Source of the DNA: Gracilimonas sp.
Lineage (GTDB): Bacteria > Bacteroidota > Rhodothermia > Balneolales > Balneolaceae
Direction: 5' to 3'
DNA: 64,000 bases
Assembly: GCF_017641085.1 (NCBI RefSeq)
Contig: NZ_JAEPPI010000003.1
Coordinates: 124,001 to 188,000 of the forward strand
Below are positions 1 through 9,000 of the stretch, piece by piece. Below the pieces are notes generated by a model. The model did no database searches. It saw only the letters and a program-made list of their open reading frames with translations, and was not told the origin of the DNA. Numbering within the stretch: the stretch's first letter is position 1; each line of letters opens with the position of its first letter. Made by a program: the position numbers and the translations under genes.

Positions 1-160
1 AAAGTCCCATAATATTCAACAAGGTAGATTTCCCGCAGCCTGAAGGCCCCATTATGGCTACAAATTCACCCTCTTTGATTTCGAGGTTCACGTTGCTCAA
101 CGCAGTCGTTTCCACTTCTTCAGTGGTATATACTTTCTTAAGGTTTTTTGTTTGAATCAT
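1..160 (-). CDS. ABC transporter ATP-binding protein, LolD/MacB type (N-terminal part, cut by window edge)
   Basis: Reading the complement from the ATG at 158-160 gives an open frame to the window edge: 53 residues beginning [11 protein letters not shown]. It contains the Walker A loop GPSGCGKST at residues 38-46 and the pre-Walker sequence [13 protein letters not shown] typical of the MacB/LolD/FtsE ATPase family. These ATPases power FtsX-like permeases in efflux or lipoprotein transport. The membrane-fusion gene at 665-1921 lies upstream on the same strand, so this is probably the next gene of an ABC-type efflux operon, although an S23-like gene in antisense orientation sits between them. 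The permease would lie beyond the left edge. Family is certain; substrate is unknown. Confidence 0.9.
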   Translation of the reverse strand, partial: MIQTKNLKKVYTTEEVETTALSNVNLEIKEGEFVAIMGPSGCGKSTLLNIMGL

Positions 161-232
161 GGTAGTAAGGTTTAGGTTGTCGGTCTTTTTTAAAATTTTT
201 TGTAAAGAATTTGTTTTTGAGTGCTCTTACTG

Positions 233-265
233 TGTAAGCTGTCAGCCAACAGCAGTCAGCTTACA
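233..265. repeat. Inverted repeat in front of S23-like gene
   Basis: TGTAAGCTG (233-241) and CAGCTTACA (257-265) are perfect 9-bp arms around a 15-nt loop that itself holds CAGCC/AGCAG words. It lies 24 bp upstream of the four-helix-bundle gene. Similar AGCTGTCAGC-type words recur at 3640-3664 and 18200-18232. Role unknown; a small intergenic hairpin or recombination scar. Confidence 0.55.
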
Positions 266-288
266 GGTATTCAATTCAAGGATTACTC

Positions 289-648
289 ATGAGAGATTTT
301 AAAACATTATCAGTTTGGCAAAAAAGTCATGTATTGGCTTTATCTATCTATAACTCGACGGCATCTTTTCCTAAAGAAGAATTGTACGGGCTTATAAGCC
401 AAATGAGGAGATCAGCTTCGTCTATCCCAACTAATTTAGCTGAAGGATGTGGAAGAAATACCCAATCTCAGCTGGCCCACTTCATAAATATTGCTTTGGG
501 ATCAGCATCAGAGCTTCAATATCAACTGATGCTGGCCAAAGATCTGGGCTTTGTTACCGATCATATTTTCAAAGAACAATCAAATAAAGTAACAGAGGTA
601 AAGCGAATGCTGACCTCATTTCATCAAAAAGTGCTGGCTGATAGCTGA
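289..648 (+). CDS. Four-helix-bundle protein of the S23/IVS family
   Basis: 119 residues matching the S23 (23S rRNA intervening-sequence protein) fold: N-terminal F-x-x-L-x-V-W-Q-K, central FPKEELYGLISQMRRSASSI, and the hallmark N-x-A-E-G-x-G-R-N followed by a helix ending in SELQYQL. The family is small, all-helical and pentameric; molecular function is unproven outside its relative Avd, which helps diversity-generating retroelements. No reverse transcriptase is nearby. It sits antisense between two genes of an efflux operon (membrane-fusion protein and ABC ATPase). Two relatives occur at 15404 and 46035, each also lodged inside an operon. Start ATG at 289 fits the family N-terminus. Confidence 0.88.
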   Translation: MRDFKTLSVWQKSHVLALSIYNSTASFPKEELYGLISQMRRSASSIPTNLAEGCGRNTQSQLAHFINIALGSASELQYQLMLAKDLGFVTDHIFKEQSNKVTEVKRMLTSFHQKVLADS

Positions 649-664
649 TGTCTGTACGCTAAAA

Positions 665-1921
665 CTATTCCAAAACCAGCACTTCATTATCCCCAAACGT
701 ATCATAACTGGAGGTAATCACTTTTTCTCCGGGCGATACTCCGCTCAGTACTTCAAAATATTCAGGATTCTGCCGGCCGAGTCTGATATCTCTGCGATAG
801 GCCTTTCCTTCACTTTCATTTACAACAAATACCCAGTTGCCGCCGGTAGTTTGATAAAACCCACCTCTTGGAATCTGAACCGCACTGGCCGATTCCCCCA
901 GCTCAAGACGTATTCTCACTGTTTGTCCCCGGCGCAGGCCTTCCGGTGCTTTATTCACAAATTCCATATCCACTTCAAACTGCCCGTTGTTAATGACGGG
1001 ATAAATTTTTGTAATCACCAGCTCGTGCGATTGCCCGTCAAAAGGGAAAGAGCCCCGGAGCCCCTGCGTTATTCGCGATAAGTGATATTCATCAATGGCT
1101 ACCCGAACTTTGTAACCATCCATGATATCAACCTGACCAATACGCTCACCGGAAGAAATGGACTGCCCCTGGTTTAATTCAATGGTGCTCAATTGACCCG
1201 AAATAGGTGCCGTAACGGATAGGTTATCCAGGATTTGCTGAACGGCTTCCAGATTCTGAAACATTCTGTCTTCGGAATTATTAAGCTGCCTCAGCTGCGT
1301 AATCGTTTGAATGGAATCCTTCTTATAGGATTCGTAGGTCAATTCGTAGCGCCGTTTCTGATACTCATAATTCTCCTTTGTGGTCTGGAATTCTTGTTCA
1401 GAAATCAGATCCCGTTCAACCAGCTTTTTCTGACGATCATACTGCGACTTTAAAATTTCCATTTGGGATTTGGCACTTGCCAGCTGATCCTGAAGCTGCA
1501 GAGTATTCTGTTCCAGGTTTAATCTTGAGTTGCGCACGTTATTGATTTGATCGTAGAGCCCCGAAGTTTGCTGCATCACCTGAAGCTGCAGCCCGGAATT
1601 AGTGAGGGTCAGGATGGTATCGCCTTCCTCAACCATCGTTCCGGATTCAAGAAAAACTTCCTGCACCACGCCGCCTTCAATGGCATCAAGGTAGATGGTT
1701 TGAATAGGCTGAACCGTTCCCGTTACCTGTATAAACTCCTGAAAGGTGTCTTCCTGTACGGTTGCGATGGTTAGTTTTTCTCTTTCCACATTCAACGTAG
1801 ATCGCACATCCATAAACCAAAATGCATACACGCTTAAGCTTGCAAAAGCGAGAACGCCTGCAATCATAAGGAAGCGTTTTAACGTCCAGGTTTTCTTTTC
1901 AATTTTTCGATCCATTCCCAT
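665..1921 (-). CDS. Efflux membrane-fusion protein (HlyD/MacA type periplasmic adaptor)
   Basis: 418 residues. A single N-terminal membrane anchor (about residues 14-36, RFLMIAGVLAFASLSVYAFW) is followed by a barrel-sandwich half (VTGTVQPIQTIYLDAIEGG), a long coiled-coil hairpin (about 125-235, rich in Q/L/N with IRNSRLNLEQN-like heptads), the returning lipoyl half (VTAPISGQLSTIELNQGQ) and beta-barrel plus membrane-proximal domains ending in GEKVITSSYDTFGDNEVLVLE. Such adaptors link an inner-membrane ABC permease to an outer-membrane channel. The ABC ATPase at 1-160 is the likely partner. A sigma-54 promoter candidate lies 49 bp upstream, pointing at this gene, and the NtrC-type regulator is divergently encoded, so control by that pair is likely. 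Confidence 0.88.
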   Translation of the reverse strand: MGMDRKIEKKTWTLKRFLMIAGVLAFASLSVYAFWFMDVRSTLNVEREKLTIATVQEDTFQEFIQVTGTVQPIQTIYLDAIEGGVVQEVFLESGTMVEEGDTILTLTNSGLQLQVMQQTSGLYDQINNVRNSRLNLEQNTLQLQDQLASAKSQMEILKSQYDRQKKLVERDLISEQEFQTTKENYEYQKRRYELTYESYKKDSIQTITQLRQLNNSEDRMFQNLEAVQQILDNLSVTAPISGQLSTIELNQGQSISSGERIGQVDIMDGYKVRVAIDEYHLSRITQGLRGSFPFDGQSHELVITKIYPVINNGQFEVDMEFVNKAPEGLRRGQTVRIRLELGESASAVQIPRGGFYQTTGGNWVFVVNESEGKAYRRDIRLGRQNPEYFEVLSGVSPGEKVITSSYDTFGDNEVLVLE

Positions 1922-1969
1922 TCGTAATCGTCCAGCCGGTTTTTATGTAGTTAATTTTTGAAGTAGATA

Positions 1970-1985
1970 ATCAAGATACGTGCCA
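1970..1985 (-). promoter_or_regulatory. Candidate sigma-54 (-24/-12) promoter for the efflux operon
   Basis: On the minus strand the sequence reads TGGCACGTATCTTGAT. It matches the sigma-54 consensus TGGCACG-N4-TTGC(A/T) at all seven -24 positions and at TTG plus the final T of the -12 box; only the C of GC is replaced by A. It lies about 50 bp upstream of the adaptor gene start (1921), a sensible leader length. The neighbouring divergent gene encodes a sigma-54 activator. Confidence 0.6.
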
Positions 1986-2050
1986 AATTAAATGAATGTG
2001 TGCTAAAAGTGAATTAAGGATGATTCTTTCCTGATTAATGTTCACATTCC

Positions 2051-2063
2051 AACATCAGATGTT
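2051..2063. promoter_or_regulatory. Palindrome, possible enhancer (activator) site
   Basis: AACATCAGATGTT is a perfect 13-nt dyad (AACATC-A-GATGTT). It lies roughly 80-90 bp upstream of the predicted sigma-54 start point, the usual distance for an NtrC-family enhancer. The link to the regulator at 2266 is an inference from position only. Confidence 0.4.
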
Positions 2064-2150
2064 CGATATCGTACACTTCGATTGTGGAATTATAGGGACT
2101 AGACTATCTCAAAGGGTAAATGTTACATCTGGTATGATATTAGCTAATAA

Positions 2151-2248
2151 GTGTCAAAATGCTAAAGTGTTGGAGTGTTACTTTTTTGATTTTTGAATAC
2201 GCACACACTTTAACACTTTAACACTTTAGTACTTTAGCACTTCAACAC
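2151..2248. repeat. CACTTTAA word repeat forming an imperfect hairpin
   Basis: The right arm (2203-2248) is a run of 8-mers: ACACTTTA, ACACTTTA, ACACTTTA, GTACTTTA, GCACTTCA, ACAC. The left arm (2151-2180) is the degenerate complement (GCTAAAGTGTTGGAGTGTTA), so the block can fold back on itself around an AT-rich loop with T-runs. It fills most of the 344-bp divergent gap between the adaptor and the regulator, whose start codon is 18 bp beyond. Could be a REP-like element or contain binding sites; the sequence does not decide. Confidence 0.6.
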
Positions 2249-2265
2249 AATCTCACTTAAACTAA

Positions 2266-3639
2266 ATGAAGAAAACAGGCCGAATACTTGTAGTGGATGA
2301 TGATACCGATGTGCTGAATGCAGCCCGTTTGTATTTAAAGCAGCATGTTGAAAAAGTGGATGTCGAAAGCAATCCCAAGCTGATTCCTGCCCTGATGAAA
2401 GAATATGATTACGATGCCATATTGTTAGATATGAACTTCCATGAGGATGTGAGCAGCGGGGAAGAGGGTTTCTATTGGCTGGAGAAAATCCTGGAGATAG
2501 ATCCGGCGATGGCCGTGGTGTTGATAACGGCTTATGGTGACGTGGAAAAAGCAGTTCAGGCAGTAAAAACAGGTGCCTCTGATTTTGTACTAAAGCCCTG
2601 GCAAAATGAAAAACTGCTGGCCACCGTCACTTCGGCTATGAATCTGAGTCAGTCTAAAAGGGATTCTCAGAAACTACGAACACAAAATGCCGCGCTAAAA
2701 GCGGATATGGAACAGCCATATCAGAATATTATCGGGAAAAGCCGGGCGATGGAGCAGGTTTTTCAAACCATTGAAAAAGTGGCAAAAACAGACGCCAACG
2801 TTTTGATTACCGGGGAGAACGGAACAGGAAAAGAACTGGTGGCCCGGGCATTGCACAGGCGCTCAAACCGAAGTGAGAATGCTTTTATTACCGTTGACAT
2901 GGGAGCTTTGCCAGAAGGCTTGTTCGAAAGTGAATTATTTGGCCACGAAAAGGGCGCCTTTACCGATGCTAAAGAATCACGGGCCGGTCGGTTTGAAATA
3001 GCCCACGGAGGAACGCTCTTTCTTGATGAGGTTGGAAACACACCGCTTCAGTTGCAGCCTAAGCTTTTATCTGCTTTGCAAACCCATGAGATTCGGAGAA
3101 TCGGTTCCAACAAAACCACAAAAATTGATATTCGGCTGATTTGTGCAACCAACGAAAGCTTGGGGGAGATGGTGGAGAAACAGGAATTTCGTCAGGACCT
3201 GCTTTACCGGATCAACACCATTGAGATTAAGTTGCCACCACTTCGGGAGCGTACGGAAGACATTCCTTTGCTGGCTGAACATTTTTTGAAACAGTACAGA
3301 TCGAAGTACAAAAAAGAAATCAAAGGGATCACGGATCAGGCATTGAATCACCTTAAGGAATATCACTGGCCGGGTAATATCCGGGAGCTGGAACACGCCG
3401 TTGAGCGGGCGGTTATTATGACGGACGAAGAGCAGCTGCAGAAGGGTGATTTCCTGCTTACCTCCGTTTCAGGTAACGATCATAAACTGCCGGTATCGGG
3501 ATTGAACCTGGAAGAAGTGGAAAAGACGGTGATCCGCAAAGCAATGGATAAACACGGTGGTAATATATCGCATGCAGCGGAAGAGTTGGGACTAACCCGG
3601 GCGTCTCTGTACCGAAGATTGGAGAAATATGGACTGTAG
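2266..3639 (+). CDS. NtrC-family sigma-54-dependent response regulator
   Basis: 457 residues in three domains. The receiver (1-125) has the acidic pocket DDD at 11-13, phospho-acceptor D55 and the late lysine in FVLKPW. The AAA+ domain (about 150-390) has Walker A GENGTGKE near 182-189, Walker B TLFLDEV and arginine fingers in LLYRINTIEIKLPPLRERTEDI. A Fis-type helix-turn-helix closes the protein (GNISHAAEELGLTRASLYRR). The sigma-54-contact loop reads GAFTDA (230-235) rather than GAFTGA, a variant I believe is common in Bacteroidota-like homologues. The kinase gene follows 75 bp downstream. Likely target is the divergent efflux operon. Confidence 0.93.
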   Translation: MKKTGRILVVDDDTDVLNAARLYLKQHVEKVDVESNPKLIPALMKEYDYDAILLDMNFHEDVSSGEEGFYWLEKILEIDPAMAVVLITAYGDVEKAVQAVKTGASDFVLKPWQNEKLLATVTSAMNLSQSKRDSQKLRTQNAALKADMEQPYQNIIGKSRAMEQVFQTIEKVAKTDANVLITGENGTGKELVARALHRRSNRSENAFITVDMGALPEGLFESELFGHEKGAFTDAKESRAGRFEIAHGGTLFLDEVGNTPLQLQPKLLSALQTHEIRRIGSNKTTKIDIRLICATNESLGEMVEKQEFRQDLLYRINTIEIKLPPLRERTEDIPLLAEHFLKQYRSKYKKEIKGITDQALNHLKEYHWPGNIRELEHAVERAVIMTDEEQLQKGDFLLTSVSGNDHKLPVSGLNLEEVEKTVIRKAMDKHGGNISHAAEELGLTRASLYRRLEKYGL

Positions 3640-3714
3640 CTGTCAGGCTTCAATGGTCAGCTGACATTACTATTCTGATACCTGAAACCAAAGCAATGTA
3701 AATGATAAAACATC

Positions 3715-5079
3715 ATGATTAAAAGCTTCCGATTTGGAATCATACTACGCATTCTGATGCTGGCTGCAACCTTGCTGCTGGTGTGTTACCTGGTGCTCGA
3801 AACGGAGTACTACGTGAGCATGGTGATTCTGGGAGCTATTATCGTCGGGCAGGTGATTGCTTTGATAAGGTACCTGGAACGAACCAATGTATTACTCACC
3901 CGTTTTTTGGAGGCTATTCGATATTCAGACTTCACAGGAGCTTTCAGAAATCATGGTTTGGGTAGTAACTTTGATGATTTAAATGCGGCTTTCAGTGATG
4001 TTATCGAAAAATTCAAAGAAGAGCGCAGCAAAAAAGAGGAAAGCATTCGATACCTGGAAACGGTGGTTCAGCACATCGGTATTGGCTTGGTTTGTTTTAA
4101 TGGAAAAGGAGAGGTGGTTTTACTGAATACCGCAGCCAAACGGCTGTTTAAAGTAGCGACCTTACGGACTCTGGATTCCCTTAAAAATATATCCGGGTCG
4201 CTCTATAAAACCGTAAAAAAACAGAAGGGAGGCAATCGAAGCCTGATTCGGGTGACTATCCAAAACGAAACGCTGCAGCTGGCGATGTATGCCACCGAGT
4301 TCAGGATGAGAGACGAAGCGTACAAGCTCGTTTCATTTCAGAACATTCATACCGAGCTGGAGGAAAAAGAGATGGAGGCCTGGCAAAACCTTACCCAGGT
4401 TCTGGCTCACGAGATTATGAACTCCATCACCCCGATTTCATCCCTTTCCGGCACGGTGAAAATGTTGCTTGAGGAGAATATGGTTCCGCGAGAACATCAT
4501 GTAGAGCTGAATCAGGAAACCATTGAAGATGTGACTGATGCCTTGACGACCATCAGTAACCGAAGCCAGGGACTCATGCGGTTTGTGAATTCTTATCGTG
4601 ATTTTACCCAGATTCCGGAACCGAGTTATGAGCTTTTCAAGGTGAAAGAAGCACTGGACCGAACCGCCAGCCTAATGAAGACAGAAGCCGCCAAAGAGGG
4701 CATACAAATCAAGGTAGAAGTAGACCCGGAAAGCCTGGAACTCACCGCTGACCCTCACCTGGTTGAACAGGTCCTGATCAACCTGGTTAAGAATGCGATT
4801 CGGGTTTTGTCCGATCAGGAAGATGGGGTAATTTTGATGAAAGGAGGGATAGAGGAATCAGGTAAAGTGATTATTCAAATTCAGGATAACGGGCCGGGTG
4901 TGAAGAAAGCTATGAAAGAGAAGATATTCATCCCGTTTTATACGGTGGGCAGTAACGGGAAAAGTAAAGGATCAGGTATTGGGCTGAGCCTTTCCCGACA
5001 AATAATGCGGCTCCATGGCGGCAGCCTGATTTTGAATTCCGAAACCGGAAAAGGTTCAACTTTTACCTTGCGGTTTTAA
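3715..5079 (+). CDS. Membrane sensor histidine kinase, NtrY-like
   Basis: 454 residues. Two N-terminal membrane helices (about 8-27 and 33-52), a short HAMP-like linker, a PAS-like segment (about 110-215, LETVVQHIGIGLVCFNGKGEV), an H-box VLAHEIMNSITPISSLSG with the phospho-histidine, then the ATPase domain with N-box (LINLVKNAIRVL), G1 (DNGPGV) and G2 (GSGIGLSLSRQI). It lacks a periplasmic sensing loop of any size, so the signal is probably membrane or cytoplasmic. Cognate partner is the upstream sigma-54 regulator; the two form an operon divergent from an efflux operon, consistent with envelope or drug stress sensing. Confidence 0.92.
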   Translation: MIKSFRFGIILRILMLAATLLLVCYLVLETEYYVSMVILGAIIVGQVIALIRYLERTNVLLTRFLEAIRYSDFTGAFRNHGLGSNFDDLNAAFSDVIEKFKEERSKKEESIRYLETVVQHIGIGLVCFNGKGEVVLLNTAAKRLFKVATLRTLDSLKNISGSLYKTVKKQKGGNRSLIRVTIQNETLQLAMYATEFRMRDEAYKLVSFQNIHTELEEKEMEAWQNLTQVLAHEIMNSITPISSLSGTVKMLLEENMVPREHHVELNQETIEDVTDALTTISNRSQGLMRFVNSYRDFTQIPEPSYELFKVKEALDRTASLMKTEAAKEGIQIKVEVDPESLELTADPHLVEQVLINLVKNAIRVLSDQEDGVILMKGGIEESGKVIIQIQDNGPGVKKAMKEKIFIPFYTVGSNGKSKGSGIGLSLSRQIMRLHGGSLILNSETGKGSTFTLRF

Positions 5080-5085
5080 CCCAAT

Positions 5086-5157
5086 AAATAACTCTTCCAA
5101 AGTTGTAAAGGGACTATAATTAATATTTAATCCGGTATTACTTTGGAAGAGTTATTT
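5086..5157. terminator. Long perfect inverted repeat between convergent genes (bidirectional terminator)
   Basis: AAATAACTCTTCCAAAG (5086-5102) and its exact reverse complement (5141-5157) form a 17-bp stem around a 38-nt loop. It fills the gap between the kinase stop (5079) and the convergent gene end (5169), the expected place for a shared terminator. Arms end in AT-rich tracts rather than a clean T-run. Confidence 0.6.
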
Positions 5158-5168
5158 CTATCTAAAGC

Positions 5169-5879
5169 TCACCCATAAATTTCACCATGCAGGTATTTTA
5201 AACGAATTGGCTCGTCAAACTTCTCGATGGCATATCTCAACATAGTTCTCGGCATGTTCCGGTAGTATTTTTTCAGGAATTCTTCTTCCATACCCAGATC
5301 GCGGTTTCCGATTTCACGCAGCATCCAGCCTACAGCTTTTTGAATAAGATCGTGATCATTATGCACCAGTATCTCAGCGATAGCCAGCGCATCTTCGAAG
5401 TCATTCTGCCTGATGAAATGATAGCACGTAATCATGGCGATTCGCTTTTTCCAGAGATCATTGGATTTAGCAAAATCATACAACAAACCCCGGTCTTTAT
5501 CTTCCAAAAAAGGGCCGAGGATCTTATGGCAGGAACTGTCGATGATATCCCAATTATTAAAGCCGGCGAGATTGTTAAGATACACTTTCGTCATTTGTTC
5601 GAGTTCTTCGTCCCCGCCTTTCTCAACCTTATAAACCATCAACAGGGCTGCCGTAAGTCGGACTTCATGAATCTTATGTTGCAGTAACTTCCCAATTTCT
5701 GATGCAGGCAGCTCCCTGTATTTTTTAGCTACTTTTCGTTGATCGGGAACTTTGATGCCCAAAAACTCATCGCCTTCACCATATTCTCCCTGGCCCGATT
5801 TAAAAAACCGCCTGGAGTGCTTCGCCTTCTCAGGGTCAGCATATTTTTTCAGTTCGTTGATGACGTCTTGCTGGTTCAT
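5169..5879 (-). CDS. DNA alkylation repair protein (AlkD-like HEAT-repeat glycosylase)
   Basis: 236 residues with the family pattern: FFKSGQGEYGEGDEFLGIKVPDQRKVAKKY near the N-terminus, helical HEAT-like repeats, WDIIDSSCHKILG and a C-terminal QKAVGWMLREIGNRD. The W/D pair in NWDIID and the R in GWMLREIG correspond to residues that contact alkylated DNA in AlkD. Cytoplasmic base-excision repair of N3/N7-alkylpurines is the family function; activity here is inferred. Monocistronic, convergent with the kinase gene. Confidence 0.92.
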   Translation of the reverse strand: MNQQDVINELKKYADPEKAKHSRRFFKSGQGEYGEGDEFLGIKVPDQRKVAKKYRELPASEIGKLLQHKIHEVRLTAALLMVYKVEKGGDEELEQMTKVYLNNLAGFNNWDIIDSSCHKILGPFLEDKDRGLLYDFAKSNDLWKKRIAMITCYHFIRQNDFEDALAIAEILVHNDHDLIQKAVGWMLREIGNRDLGMEEEFLKKYYRNMPRTMLRYAIEKFDEPIRLKYLHGEIYG

Positions 5880-6008
5880 GTCCGGTACATTAAAAAGGCT
5901 CCGACGCAGAGCGTCAGGAGCCAGTATTAGTTTAGAGTCAAGACTAGCGAAGCCATTCTTATATAGAATATAAAACCTCGTGCTGATCGCTCCGCGTCGG
6001 TACGAACG

Positions 6009-9000
6009 TTAGTGACTGCCAAAGCAGGTACACTGCAATCCGGCTGCTTCAAGGGTGATGGCATGCCAGTCGAATTCATCTCGGTAGCCATCTCGTTCCC
6101 ACCAGAAAGGAAGTCGCTCCTTAAGCTGGTTGCCCACTTCATTCATGGTTGCAGCATCAAACAAGCGGCCGTTTACCATGGTATAAGTAACTGAATTTGT
6201 GTTTCGGATATCTTCCAGGGGATTTTCATCCAAAACGATCAGGTCGGCCAGTTTCCCAACTTTCAGGGAACCTATTTTATGATCCATTCCCAGGTAATGA
6301 GCTCCGTTCAGGGTGGCTACTCTGAGGGCTTCCATGTTAGACATGCCGCCCTGCTCAAACATCCAGAGTTCCCAGTGGGCTCCCAATCCCTGAAGCTGAC
6401 CATGTGCCCCGAGGTTTACTTTCACACCGGCATCGGCCAGCATTTTATCAGACTCGGCGGTCAAAATATGGCCGTTTTCGTATTCTTCGTCAGGAATCAT
6501 AGTACGATGACGGGAGCGGGGATCAATTACACCGCGGGGAGTGAAGGTCAGCAGTTTCTCATTTTCCCACACATTATTCTTCTGATAGAAATAATATTCA
6601 CCGCTCATACTGCCATAATTTACAACGTGGGTAGGTGTATATCCGGTTTCACTGGCGCCCCAAAGCTGAATTACATCTTTATAAAGAGGAGCAACCGGGA
6701 TGTTATGCTCAATACCGGTATGTCCGTCAAGAATCATGCTCATGTTATGGGTGAAAGTGGAACCGCCCTCAGGCATCACCATCATTTCCAGTTCCTGTGC
6801 AGCTTTGATAACCTGCTGGCGCTGGTTTCTGCGAGGCTGGTTATAGCTCTTCACAGAGAAAGCTCCCCAGGCTTTGGTTCTTTCGAGCGCAAAAAGCGCA
6901 TCTTCGTAACTGTTGATTTCCGTTTTGATGGATCCATCAGCTCCGTATAAAATCACCCCGGTGGAGAATACCCGAGGGCCTACCATATGTCCGGCTTTGA
7001 TGGCTTCAGCATGAGAGAAAATCATTTCCGAATTGGAAGACGGGTCATGAGCCGTGGTTACCCCATAAGCGAGGTTCGCATAGTACTCCCATTGCTGCTG
7101 CGGACTAACTCCCAACCGGAAATTCCCAATGTGGGCATGTACATCTACAATACCGGGCATGATGGTTTTGCCGGTGGCGTCAATCACTTTTGCTGAAGAT
7201 GGAATTTGAATATCGGTTCCCATGGCAGCAATTCTGTTGCCTTCTACCAATATGGAGGCGTTTTCGAGAACGGTATCTCCCTGCATGGTGATGATCCGTG
7301 CATTGGTGAAAGCAATAGAGCCTTCGGGAACATAGGTTTCAATATCGAGCTCCAGTTTTTTACCGGTACTTGGCGGCTCAGGTAGTGAATCGGGAGCGCC
7401 GTCCACGAAAGAAAATGTCTCTTTCAGATCCACGGTAAAATATTCCTCTCCGAGGGTCCAGTGAAGCTTGTCACTTTCTGCCGACCAATGCATATGATAA
7501 CCGGCCTCGGAAGACACCTGTTTTACAGGAACGGATTTTGTATTCGGTTCCAGCTCTATGGTTTTTCCGGTTTTGGGGATCGGCGCTATATAAACTTTGT
7601 GGAGGTTAGAAAAAGCCATCCACTCTCCGTCAGGACTTGGAACAAATTCGTGCCCGTAACTGGAAGTGAAGTGGGTTTGCTCGTCTTCCCCACGCAAGTT
7701 CACGCTTTTGTACGATTTGTTTATAGCTCCAAAAATATATCCGCCCGTTTGGTAGTAAATACGATCTCCTTTGGCGTTGAACCGTGGCATAGCGCCCTCG
7801 TCCGTAATCATGGTTTCGGTTCCTCCCCGAGCAGGGATGGTATAGATTCCCGGGTTCAATGTATGTACAAAGCCCTGCTGTCCGTTACCACTTTCTTTGC
7901 GAAATACAATGGTGTTTCCGTCCGGTGAGAAGCGCGGTTCCCGATAAATGCCTTTTTCAGAAGTTACCTTTGTGGGTGTGGAAGTTCGCTGCCCTGAATT
8001 CAATTGAACCACATTCACTGCCCCCATATTCTCATCACTCCAGGAAACATAAGCAATGGATTTTCCATCAGGAGAGAAAGAAGGCTCAAACTCAAAATCT
8101 GTTGAATTGGTTACACGGCGGGGGGTTCCATCCGGGAGCAGCTTAGTCCAAAGGTAGCCGGCTGCGCTCCAAACCAGGTTACGACCATCAGGCGAAGTGA
8201 CCAGTTGTCGGACAGCTTTTACTCTGAACTGATCGGGCGCAATATCCTGCTTGAATCGAACCGCCTTCACGATATTGTGTGAAGATTCAACCTCAAAAGG
8301 AATAATTTCAGATTCACCGGTACGAGTATCAACTTTGTTGATTTTACCATTTGCCCAAATGATGATGTGCCGGTTATCAGGCAGCCAGTTAAAGTTGGCA
8401 TAAGGGCCGAAAATGGCCCAGGCTTCTTGCATATCCTTACTAAGGTTATCATACACCGGGTATTCTCTTCCCGTATCCAAATCCCTCAAATATAGAACGG
8501 ATTTTGTGCGAACCCGGCGAACAAAAGCCAGTGTCTCCCCATCCGGTGAAATTTGTGGCCTGATTGCACCTCCATTTCCTCCGGTTACAGTCTCAATTTC
8601 TCCCTCTTCCCGGTCATAACGTTTGATAGCATAAATCTGGCTATTCGGATCTTTGTTGTATTGGAAAAATCCCCCGGGATAAACATCCTGGCTGTAGTAC
8701 ACATAACGACCATCCGGAGAAACCCATGGCTCGCCGATATCCTGCTGGGCATTGGCTTTTTCCACCAGTTGAATTCCGCTGCCGCCTGATTTGTGATACA
8801 TCCAGATTTCACCGGCACCTAATGAGCGGGTGGACGAAAAGTGTTTTTTAGCGATGATGTATTCACCGTCCGGAGTCCATACTGCGTTGTTTAGTAACCG
8901 GAAGCTTTCGTCGGTCACCTGCCGGGCATTTTTTCCGTCCAGGTCCATCACCCAGATATTGTCGCCACCGCCGGCATCGCTGGTAAAGGAGATGTGCATG

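Noticed and set aside
289-648. Avd of a diversity-generating retroelement
   Set aside because: The fold is shared, but there is no reverse transcriptase and no template/variable repeat near any of the three copies.
2203-2248. Possible CRISPR-like repeats
   Set aside because: The units are 8 bp without unique spacers, and no cas gene is present.
6279-6950. 223-codon open frame on the plus strand inside the amidohydrolase gene
   Set aside because: It is exactly antisense to a well-supported gene, shows no domain, and its composition follows the complement of conserved codons.
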